Assembly: GCF_000090795.2 (NCBI RefSeq)
Contig: NW_003546269.1
Location: forward strand, 299,265-331,273
Length of the DNA: 32,009 bases
Source: Amphimedon queenslandica
Lineage: Eukaryota; Porifera; Demospongiae; Haplosclerida; Niphatidae
Reading direction: 5' to 3'
The notes under the pieces are model-generated. The model searched no databases. It saw nothing but the letters and a program-made list of their open reading frames with translations, and was not told the DNA's origin. The translations under genes were made by a program, and so were the position numbers. This document shows positions 1 through 16,283 of the stretch, one piece after another; the first letter of the stretch is position 1; every line of letters begins with the position of its first letter.

Positions 1-1362
1 TACAGCAATGTAACAGAGAGCCTTCCTGACTTCAATGAATGGGCTAATGGTGTTGTCTCTAAAGTTAACAGCAATGTAACAGGGAGCCTTCCTGACTTCA
101 ATGAATGGGCTGATGGTGTTGTCTCTAAAGTTAACAGCAATGTAACAGAGAGCCTTCCTGACTTCAATGAATGGACTAATGGCGTTGTCTCTAAAGTTAA
201 CAGCAATGTAACAGAGAGCCTTCCTGACTTCAATGAATGGGCTAATGGTGTTGTCTCTAAAGTTAACAGCAATGTAACAGGGAGCCTTCCTGACTTCAAT
301 GAATGGGCTAATGGTGTATCACAAAATACCCTTCAACTATTTCAGAACAATACCAACTTCACTAAACTTGATGAACAAATCTTACAAACTACAAGAGATT
401 CATCACAAAAGCTCATTAACATTGTCAACACTCTCTCTAATATACAAGACACCAGTACCTCTACTGCTGGAGTGGTTGATGATATATTTTTGTTCATTAG
501 ATCTAGACACCTTTCACAGTTATATAACTTATCATTTGGTTTTCTAACATCATGCAAGCAAATAAAGGCCCTATTACCTACCAGTCCATCAGGTTATTAT
601 GTATTAGTATCAGCTAGTGGATCAACGTATACTGCTTACTGTAATATGGAGGAGTTGTGTGGTTCAGGAGGAGGATGGACAAGACTAGCATATCTGGATA
701 TGAGTGACTCTACAGTGAACTGTCCTTCTGGGTTTAGACTGTACCAGTCAGGAGGAGTTAGAGCTTGTGGTAGAGCAACATCAAGTGGAGGCAGTTGTAC
801 ATCAGTTCAGTTCCCATCTAATGGTATCAGTTATTCTCAGGTGTGTGGTAGAGTAACTGGATATCAATATGCTTCATCTGATGCCATCTATCATCCTACT
901 TCTTCTTATCGTACTAATATCAATTCTTATTATGTTGATGGTGTTAGTATCACTCGTGGGTCTCCTCGTCAACATGTCTGGACACTAATGGCTGGCCTTA
1001 TGGAAGCTGATTATAATGTTAATGATCCCGGTATGGGCCACCTAAATTGTCCTTGTTCTCAAGGTGGTCTACAAAGTGCAACTCTTCAGTCTTTCATTGG
1101 TAATGACTACTTCTGTGAATCTGGTAATCCTGCTACTAATAAAGCATATCAATACATACTCTATACATCTGATCCATTGTGGGATGGTAAAGGATGTGGT
1201 AGTCTTGAAGGTAATTGTTGTACATCTCGTCCTAGTCTTCCATGGTTCAATAAGGTACTAAACACTACCACTACTGACTACCTTGAGCTGAGGGTGTGTG
1301 CTAATCAAGATACAACTGATGAAGATGTTCCTGTTAGCTTTTATGAGTTGTATGTCAAATGA
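1..1362 (+). CDS. Fibrinogen-like repeat-stalk protein, 5' end missing (array copy 1)
   Basis: The frame is open from base 1 to the TGA at 1360-1362, so the gene starts left of the window. The visible protein is about 453 residues. It opens with about five 22-residue stalk repeats carrying NVT glycosylation sequons and a DFNEW core, then a helical linker (QNTLQLFQNN, LINIVNTLSNIQ), then a fibrinogen-like domain from about residue 184. That domain starts with a TSCKQI...PTSPSGYYVL block and CNMEELCGSGGGWTRLAYLD, which resembles the start of fibrinogen C-terminal and intelectin domains. It continues with VDGVSITRGSPRQHVWT, a CPC motif and NTTTTDYLELRVC. The stalk matches the membrane-anchored copy at 4940-6493, so a cytoplasmic N-terminus and membrane anchor are probably encoded upstream. 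The C-terminal half instead matches copy 2, so this gene is a mosaic. Ligand unknown. Confidence 0.85.
   Translation, partial: YSNVTESLPDFNEWANGVVSKVNSNVTGSLPDFNEWADGVVSKVNSNVTESLPDFNEWTNGVVSKVNSNVTESLPDFNEWANGVVSKVNSNVTGSLPDFNEWANGVSQNTLQLFQNNTNFTKLDEQILQTTRDSSQKLINIVNTLSNIQDTSTSTAGVVDDIFLFIRSRHLSQLYNLSFGFLTSCKQIKALLPTSPSGYYVLVSASGSTYTAYCNMEELCGSGGGWTRLAYLDMSDSTVNCPSGFRLYQSGGVRACGRATSSGGSCTSVQFPSNGISYSQVCGRVTGYQYASSDAIYHPTSSYRTNINSYYVDGVSITRGSPRQHVWTLMAGLMEADYNVNDPGMGHLNCPCSQGGLQSATLQSFIGNDYFCESGNPATNKAYQYILYTSDPLWDGKGCGSLEGNCCTSRPSLPWFNKVLNTTTTDYLELRVCANQDTTDEDVPVSFYELYVK
4..318 (+). repeat. In-frame 66-bp minisatellite encoding stalk repeats (copy 1)
   Basis: Units of 66 bp start at 4, 70, 136, 202 and 268. 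Each encodes 22 residues with an NVT sequon (NVTGS or NVTES) and the core PDFNEW. The last unit diverges into the linker after WANGV. Units differ by single substitutions (GAG/GGG, GCT/ACT, AAT/GAT). The array continues left of the window. The period is a multiple of three, so copy-number changes keep the reading frame. Confidence 0.9.
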
Positions 1363-1394
1363 TGGGAATATACTGATGAACAGTTTGATAGATA

Positions 1395-1420
1395 GTGTGT
1401 GTGTGTGTGTGTGTGTGTGT
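1395..1420 (+). repeat. (TG)13 microsatellite in 3' flank of copy 1
   Basis: A pure TG run begins 33 bp after the stop codon. TG runs lie at about the same place after the stops of all four array genes (2932-2961, 4431-4452, about 6498-6514), so the 3' flank was copied with the genes. Confidence 0.9.
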
Positions 1421-1632
1421 AGTTAGTTTTTAATAGTTAGTTATAGTTAGGTTTATTTTTGAGGCGATTTGAAAATAATGATTGAAATTTAATGTCATTT
1501 TAATATGTGCATGTACTTTACAGAAGGTATGCAGATTATTAGTGCTAGTCTACTACTGTAACTCCTGCACATTTTTGGTTGATGAGCCACTAGACTAGAG
1601 TACGTTCTTTGAATGTTTCCCATTACGTACAG

Positions 1633-1723
1633 CATCATGACTGACGTCACTAGTCAGGCTCTTCTGAATATTATAAAAGGAGTGAGGAGTAAACAGTAAA
1701 CAATCATTACAAAGAGGATAATA
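1633..1723 (+). promoter_or_regulatory. Promoter of copy 2: CRE palindrome plus TATA box
   Basis: A perfect CRE/ATF octamer TGACGTCA lies at 1642-1649 inside a larger near-palindrome with flanking TGAC and GTCA. A TATA box, TATAAAA, lies at 1672-1678. The ATG is at 1724, so transcription could begin near 1700 with a 5' leader of about 25 bases. The same elements with the same 30-bp spacing precede copy 3. bZIP (CREB/ATF-type) binding is inferred from the motif alone. Confidence 0.65.
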
Positions 1724-2899
1724 ATGCTCTCTCTTCTTATACTGGCTATTGCTTGTCTCCCTCAGTTTATCAGTAGTTCTAATCTTGCTCTTACACTTGA
1801 TGCTGCTAACAGTACCTGTACTGCAGCCTGTACTACCTGCAGTGATACCAGTAATACTGATACCAATCAATACAACACTGATGATGAGCTATTGAATGAA
1901 CTACTCAATGCTACAAGGAACAATAGTCAAGATATTCAAGAAATAAAACAGAAAATGGACGGTATCATTTCTTCTCTCTTTCATATCAAGGAGACTGCTA
2001 CCTTTAATGCTGGAGCTATCAATGATATACTGCTACTAGTGGAAGACCTTATCATGTTACACAATGACTCATCTTCCTTCTCTCCTATTCCTACTTCTTG
2101 TCAAGAGATTAAGAACGAACAACCAAACAGTCCTTCTGGTGTATACCTACTGGCAACTGCTACCAATAGAGCTCAATATGTTTACTGTAATATGGAGGAG
2201 TTGTGTGGTTCAGGAGGAGCATGGACAAGACTAGCATATCTGGATATGTCTGATGCTACAGTGAACTGTCCTTCTGGGTTTAGTCTGTACCAGTCAGGAG
2301 GAGTTAGAGCTTGTGGTAGAGCAACATCAAGTGTAGGCAGTTGTACATCAGTTCAGTTTCCATCTAATGGTATCAGTTATTCTCAAGTGTGTGGTAGAGT
2401 AGTGGGATATCAATATGCTTCACCTGATGCAATTCGTAGCCAATCGATCAATAATATTAATTCTTATTATGTTGATGGTGTTAGTATCACTCGTGGGTCT
2501 CCTCGTCAACATGTCTGGACACTAATGGCTGGACTGATGGAAGCTGATTATCATGTTAATGATCCCAACAGGGGCCACATAAATTGTCCTTGTTCTCAAG
2601 GTGGTCTGCAAAGTGCAACTCTTCAGTCTTTCATTGGTAATGACTACTTCTGTGAATCTGGTAATCCTTCTACTCATAAAGCATATCAATACATACTCTA
2701 TACATCTGATCCATTGTGGGATGGTAAAGGATGTGGTAGTCTTGAAGGTAATTGTTGTACATCTCGTCCTAGTCTTCCATGGTTCAATAAGGTACTAAAC
2801 ACTACCACTACTGACTACCTTGAGCTGAGGGTGTGTGGAGATCAAGAGACAACTGATGAAGATGTTCCTGTTAGCTTTTATGAGTTGTATGTCAAATGA
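1724..2899 (+). CDS. Secreted fibrinogen-like protein (array copy 2)
   Basis: Intact single-exon gene of 391 residues. The first 19 residues form a signal peptide (MLSLLILAIACLPQF) and no further membrane segment is visible, so the product should be secreted. A cysteine cluster CTAACTTC follows at 32-39, which could link subunits. Residues 53-115 are helical with heptad-like spacing and several N-glycosylation sites, suggesting coiled-coil oligomerisation as in other fibrinogen-like lectins. The fibrinogen-like domain spans about 124-391: TSCQEI...SPSGVYLL, CNMEELCGSGGAWTRL, VDGVSITRGSPRQHVWT, CPC, LPWFNKV, LELRVC. The usual GGGW reads GGAW here. The ATG was chosen because it starts the signal peptide and follows a TATA box at a suitable distance. 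Similar sequences occur across sponges and cnidarians, mostly uncharacterised; ligand unknown. Confidence 0.88.
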   Translation: MLSLLILAIACLPQFISSSNLALTLDAANSTCTAACTTCSDTSNTDTNQYNTDDELLNELLNATRNNSQDIQEIKQKMDGIISSLFHIKETATFNAGAINDILLLVEDLIMLHNDSSSFSPIPTSCQEIKNEQPNSPSGVYLLATATNRAQYVYCNMEELCGSGGAWTRLAYLDMSDATVNCPSGFSLYQSGGVRACGRATSSVGSCTSVQFPSNGISYSQVCGRVVGYQYASPDAIRSQSINNINSYYVDGVSITRGSPRQHVWTLMAGLMEADYHVNDPNRGHINCPCSQGGLQSATLQSFIGNDYFCESGNPSTHKAYQYILYTSDPLWDGKGCGSLEGNCCTSRPSLPWFNKVLNTTTTDYLELRVCGDQETTDEDVPVSFYELYVK

Positions 2900-2929
2900 T
2901 GGGAATATACTGATGAACAGTTTGATAGA

Positions 2930-2931
<2 letters not shown>

Positions 2932-2961
<30 letters not shown>
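2932..2961 (+). repeat. (GT)15 microsatellite in 3' flank of copy 2
   Basis: Same position relative to the stop codon as the run after copy 1, but two units longer. This accounts for part of the length difference between the two duplicated flanks. Confidence 0.9.
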
Positions 2962-2963
<2 letters not shown>

Positions 2964-3173
2964 TTAGTTTTTAATAGTTAGTTATAGTTAGGTTTATTTT
3001 TGAGGCGATTTGAAAATAATGATTGAAATTTAATGTCATTTTAATATGTGCATGTACTTTACAGAAGGTATGCAGATTATTAGTGCCAGTCTACTTCTGT
3101 AACTCCTGCACATTTTTGGTTGATGAGCCACTAGACTAGAGTATGTTCTTCGAATGTTTCCCATTACGTACAG

Positions 3174-3264
3174 CATCATGACTGACGTCACTAGTCAGGC
3201 TCTTCTGAATATTATAAAAGGAGTGAGGAGTAAACAGTAAACAATCATTACAAAGAGGATAATA
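3174..3264 (+). promoter_or_regulatory. Promoter of copy 3: CRE palindrome plus TATA box (duplicate)
   Basis: TGACGTCA at 3183-3190 and TATAAAA at 3213-3219 stand in the same arrangement as upstream of copy 2. The flanking sequence is nearly identical, so the broken copy 3 still carries an intact-looking promoter and may be transcribed. Confidence 0.65.
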
Positions 3265-4426
3265 ATGCTCTCTCTTCTTATACTAGCTATTGCTTGTCTC
3301 CCTCAGTTTATCAGTAGTTCTAATCTTGCTCTTACACTTGATGCTGCTAACAGTACCTGTACTGCAGCCTGTACTACCTGCAGTGATACCAGTAATACTG
3401 ATACCAATCAATACAACACTGATGATGAACTATTGAATGAACTACTCAATGCTACAAGGAACAATAGTCATGATATTCAAGAAATAAAACAGAAAATGGA
3501 CGGTATCATTTCTTCTCTTTCTCATATCAAGGAGACTGCTACCTCTAATGCTGGAGCTATCAATGATATACTGCTACTAGTGGAAGACCTTATCATGTTA
3601 CACAATGACTCATCTTCCTTCTCTCCTATCCCTACTTCTTGTCAAGAGATTAAGAACAAACAACCAAACAGTCCTTCTGGTGTATATCTACTGAAAACTG
3701 CTACCAATGGAACTCAATACGTTTACTGTAATATGGAGGAGTTGTGTGGTTCAGGAGGAGGATGGACAAGACTAGCATATCTGGATATGTCTGATGCTAC
3801 AGTGAACTGTCCTTCTGGGTTTAGACTGTACCAGTCAGGAGGAGTTAGAGCTTGTGGTAGAGCAACATCAAGTGGAGGCAGTTGTGTATCAGTTCAGTTC
3901 CCATCTAATGGCATTAGTTATTCTCAGGTGTGTGGTAGAGCAACTGGATATCAATATCATTCACCAGATGCTGTTCAGAACCACTCTAATAGTTACCTTC
4001 ATCATAGTAACCTCAATTCTTATTATGTTGATGGTGTTAGTATCGCTCGTGGGTCTCCTCGTCAACATGTCTGGACACTAATGGCTGGTTTTAGTGATTC
4101 ATTGTCTAATTCTGTTGCATGTCCATGTAATACTGGTAGTACAGTCAGTATCAGTGCAGTCTTTCATTGGTAATAACTACTTCTGTGAATCAGGGACTAC
4201 TGGTGGTGGTGTATCTGGTGCTTTATACACATCTGATCCACTCTGGGATGGTCAAGGTTGTCTTTCTATTGCATCACCTTGTTGTAATGTTCCTGGTATC
4301 CCATGGTTTCACAGAGACTATGGTAGTACTACCACCACTGACTATATTGAGTTGAGGGTCTGTGCTGATGATGGAACTTCTAATGAAGACAGTCCTGTTA
4401 GTTATTATGAGATTTATGTTAAGTAG
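3265..4426 (+). pseudogene. Fibrinogen-like protein copy 3, frameshifted
   Basis: The first 302 codons (3265-4173) parallel copy 2: signal peptide, CTAACTTC cluster, helical stalk, then CNMEELCGSGGGWTRL and VDGVSIARGSPRQHVWT. The frame then breaks. At 4142-4149 the tetranucleotide CAGT occurs twice where the related gene at 4940 has it once, and the first frame stops at 4171-4173. The rest of the domain (FIGNNYFCESG, YTSDPLWDGQGC, TTTTDYIELRVC, a YEIYVK terminus) continues in another frame to the TAG at 4424-4426. The lost part is about a third of the domain with conserved cysteines, so the truncated product is unlikely to fold normally. The 5' half resembles copy 2 and the 3' half resembles the 4940 gene. 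A sequencing or assembly error could also explain the 4-bp difference. Confidence 0.75.
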
Positions 4427-4939
4427 TGAAGTGTGTGTATGTGTGTGTGTGTTGCCTTGGTTTAGTTTCTTATTTTTGCTTTGTAATTTTGGTATAGTTT
4501 TTGAATTTTTAGTTTGTTTTTTTATTTTGACATTAATTTAGTGATATTACTATTGTTGGATTGTTTTTACTTCTTGCTGCTAGAAAGCTCAAAATGCCTT
4601 CCCTTTAAACTGCACTTCATTTATTGTTTTCCCACCCACATATGACATGTGAGCAGGTTTGGTACTTAGACTAGAATGAGACAAAGACAATACTAAAATG
4701 AAATTAAAATTAATAATGACGAAGCACAATAATGACCAATATTTCATCCACATACTTGTACATGTAATATTAATTTTCATTTTGGAGTTTGAAGAATGAA
4801 ACTATCAAAATTTTGTTAAATGAAACAATATTTTCCCACCAGAAACACATTGTATATTCATTACAATAACTTCTCAATCTTGTGCATATACATAGATGCA
4901 CTTTAGTAAACTGGTGTTAATTGCTTGTAGTAATTTACA
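4427..4939 (+). other. Intergenic spacer between copies 3 and 4
   Basis: AT-rich spacer that begins with a TG run (4431-4452). I see no protein-like reading frame with conserved motifs, no RNA gene and no clear TATA box. The CRE/TATA module upstream of copies 2 and 3 is absent, so the membrane-type gene that follows has a different promoter. A 63-codon minus-strand frame here has no recognisable features. Confidence 0.5.
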
Positions 4940-6493
4940 ATGGAAGGAGAAGATAATCTATCTTATGAATCTGTAAAGCAAGACAATGTCACGGAATACA
5001 ATGTATACGAGTTTGTCGAGTTGAGTCAAACCTCAGCTGTTGAAGAGAGGAGAGCCGAAGAACCTAAGGATATGGAGAAAAGGAAGGACAAGGAGCCAAA
5101 AACATGGAATAAACCAATCATTATCATCATCATTGTATTACTGTCACTGATAGTAATACTACAGGTTGGTATCCTTTGCTTGTTACTGGCTCAAATGTCT
5201 ACAAGAGATACACCATGTATTACTGGAGCTACTACTGGAGCTATTGCTGGTAACAATAAATATCCTAACTTCACTCAATGGGCTAATGATATAGTCAATA
5301 AAGTTAACAGCAATGTAACAGGGAGCCTTCCTGACTTCAATGAATGGGCTAATGGTGTTGTCTCTAAAGTTAACAGCAATGTAACAGGGAGCCTTCCTGA
5401 CTTCAATGAATGGGCTAATGGTGTTGTCTCTAAAGTTAACAGCAATGTAACAGGGAGCCTTCCTGACTTCAATGAGTGGGCTAATGGTGTATCTCAAAAT
5501 ACCCTTCAACTATTTCAGAACAATACCAACTTCACTGAACTTGATAAGCAAATCTTACAAACTACAAGAGATTCTGCACAAAAGCTCATTAACATTGTCA
5601 ACACTCTCTCTAATATACAAGACACCAGTACCTCTACTGCTGGAGTGGCTGATGATACATTATTATTCACTAAACAAACATTAATGTTGTTAAATAATTC
5701 ACGACTTGTTCTTCCAACATCTTGCAAGCAAATACAAAATCAAATCCCTACCAGTCCATCAGGTAATTATGTATTAGCATCAGACTTTGGATCAACATAT
5801 TATACTGCTTACTGTAATATGGAGGAGTTGTGTGGTTCAGGAGGAGGATGGACAAGACTAGCATATCTGGATATGAATGACTCTACAGTGAACTGTCCTT
5901 CTGGGTTTAGACTGTACCAGTCAGGAGGAGTTAGAGCTTGTGGTAGACCAGTAACATACAATGGAGGCAGTTGTGTATCGGTTCAGTTCCCATCTAATGG
6001 TATCAGTTATTCTCAGGTGTGTGGTAGCGTAAAAGGATATCAATATGGTGGACCTAATGCCATTTATTCTTATCGTAATGACATCAACTCTTATTATGTT
6101 GATGGTGTTAGTATCACTCGTGGGTCTCCTCGTCAACATGTCTGGACACTAATGGCTGGGTTTAGTGATTCATCTACTTCATCATATTCATGTCCATGTA
6201 ATACTGGTAGTACAGTATCAGTGCAGTCTTTTATTGGTGATAACTACTTCTGTGAATCAGGGAACACTGGTGCTGGTGTACAAAATATTCTCTACACATC
6301 TGATCCACTCTGGGATGGTCAAGGCTGTCTTTCTATTGCATCACTTTGTTGTAATGTTACTGGTATCCCATGGTTTCATAGAGACTATGGTAACACTACC
6401 ACTACTGACTATATTGAGTTGAGGGTGTGTGGAGATGAGGGAACTTTTTGGGAAGACAGTCCTGTTAGTTATTATGAGATTTACATTAAGTAG
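4940..6493 (+). CDS. Type II membrane fibrinogen-like receptor-type protein (array copy 4)
   Basis: Intact single-exon gene of 517 residues. The N-terminus has no signal peptide. Residues 1-58 are acidic/basic and carry two tyrosine motifs, LSYESV (7-12) and NVYEFV (21-26). A strong hydrophobic segment spans about 60-86 (NKPIIIIIIVLL to LLLAQ) with basic residues just before it (RKDKEPK), which predicts a cytoplasmic N-terminus and extracellular C-terminus. Then come about four stalk repeats at 108-190, three near-identical, each with an NVT sequon; a helical linker; and the fibrinogen-like domain from about 270 to 517 (SCKQI, CNMEELCGSGGGWTRL, VDGVSITRGSPRQHVWT, CPCNTGS, FIGDNYFCESG, IELRVC). 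The start context ACAATGG is strong. The layout resembles vertebrate type II lectin-like receptors, but homology to them is not implied. Ligand and signalling are unknown. Confidence 0.88.
   Translation: MEGEDNLSYESVKQDNVTEYNVYEFVELSQTSAVEERRAEEPKDMEKRKDKEPKTWNKPIIIIIIVLLSLIVILQVGILCLLLAQMSTRDTPCITGATTGAIAGNNKYPNFTQWANDIVNKVNSNVTGSLPDFNEWANGVVSKVNSNVTGSLPDFNEWANGVVSKVNSNVTGSLPDFNEWANGVSQNTLQLFQNNTNFTELDKQILQTTRDSAQKLINIVNTLSNIQDTSTSTAGVADDTLLFTKQTLMLLNNSRLVLPTSCKQIQNQIPTSPSGNYVLASDFGSTYYTAYCNMEELCGSGGGWTRLAYLDMNDSTVNCPSGFRLYQSGGVRACGRPVTYNGGSCVSVQFPSNGISYSQVCGSVKGYQYGGPNAIYSYRNDINSYYVDGVSITRGSPRQHVWTLMAGFSDSSTSSYSCPCNTGSTVSVQSFIGDNYFCESGNTGAGVQNILYTSDPLWDGQGCLSIASLCCNVTGIPWFHRDYGNTTTTDYIELRVCGDEGTFWEDSPVSYYEIYIK
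5303..5493 (+). repeat. In-frame 66-bp minisatellite encoding stalk repeats (copy 4)
   Basis: Three 66-bp units start at 5303, 5369 and 5435 and are almost identical in DNA sequence. A more diverged unit (YPNFTQWAND) precedes them at about 5261. Copy 1 has at least five such units, so unit number differs between paralogues. Confidence 0.9.
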
Positions 6494-6718
6494 GGAAGTG
6501 TGTGTGTGTGTGTGTCAGTGACTTTAGTAGTTTTTCTTTCATTTGTAGTGATGTTCTTATTGTATTGTTTAGAGTCATTTTTATACCTAACTGTTTGTCA
6601 GTAATAAGTTATAATAACTTTTATCCTTTAATATTAATAATTATTAAAACACGATGATTGATATTTATCAATATCAAATGAGATATTTAATAATGAAATA
6701 TCTCTCCACTATACCCAG

Positions 6719-15889
<9,171 letters not shown>

Positions 15890-16283
15890 TAGTAATGATA
15901 GTGATACTTGTTCCTGTTGTTATCATCTTTGCGGCTAATGGACAAACTTTTCTCTTGCTCATAATTTTTTGGTATAGGATGATTGTATTATAATAATTTT
16001 GACTGATAAGGTTGAATAAAAATGATTATTTTAGGGTCATAAAATGATATTTAATAGATATCACACCTACTTATACTTTGCTGATTTGGGTGGAGCTCGT
16101 TTTGCAGAATTAGCTATTAGTGTGAAATGGAGTCATGTTTGCATTATTATGGCCATTAGCACAGGATGTGAAGGGAATTCTTTTTGCTAAAGGAGCTTAT
16201 GAATATTCTCATGACGTAGTGACGCATAGCTAGCTAGGCATAGATCTAGGAGGAGCTCTGAAGAAGCCGTATCCATCTAAAAG
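15890..16283 (+). other. Spacer between CAD and the BTB gene
   Basis: It holds the CAD 3' UTR with its polyadenylation signal and the upstream region of the BTB gene. A TGACGTAG followed by TGACGC at 16212-16223 resembles half CRE sites; this is weak evidence for a promoter element. No other gene is seen. Confidence 0.5.
16015..16020 (+). terminator. CAD: Polyadenylation signal of CAD
   Basis: An AATAAA hexamer lies 126 bp after the CAD stop codon and before the next plus-strand gene. It is the only canonical hexamer I found in this spacer. Confidence 0.6.

Larger units (their letters stand above)
636..4085 (+). repeat. Tandem segmental duplication, unit about 1.54 kb
   Basis: The 3' half of copy 1, its 3' flank and the 5' half of copy 2 are nearly repeated as the 3' half of copy 2, its flank and the 5' half of copy 3. 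Start codons are 1541 bp apart (1724, 3265) and stops 1537 bp apart (1360, 2897). The flanks share the TG run, the sequence after it, the CRE-like palindrome, the TATA box and the signal-peptide coding region. Similarity to copy 2 ends near 4085, where copy 3 switches to a 3' half like that of the gene at 4940. Very low divergence points to recent duplication or continuing gene conversion. Confidence 0.85.

Noticed and set aside
4..318. CRISPR-like direct repeats
   Set aside because: Contiguous 66-bp units without unique spacers, coding for a protein stalk in a eukaryotic gene.
4094..4426. Separate small gene of 110 codons
   Set aside because: Its conserved part is the out-of-frame C-terminal third of copy 3; the first residues are a frame artefact before the CAGT duplication.
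5183..5509. Minus-strand 108-codon frame with internal repeats
   Set aside because: Antisense shadow of the 66-bp stalk repeats of copy 4; a multiple-of-three period keeps any frame open.
16212..16223. CRE-like site upstream of the BTB gene
   Set aside because: Only half-site matches (TGACGTAG, TGACGC) with no TATA or other context; too weak to call as a separate element.
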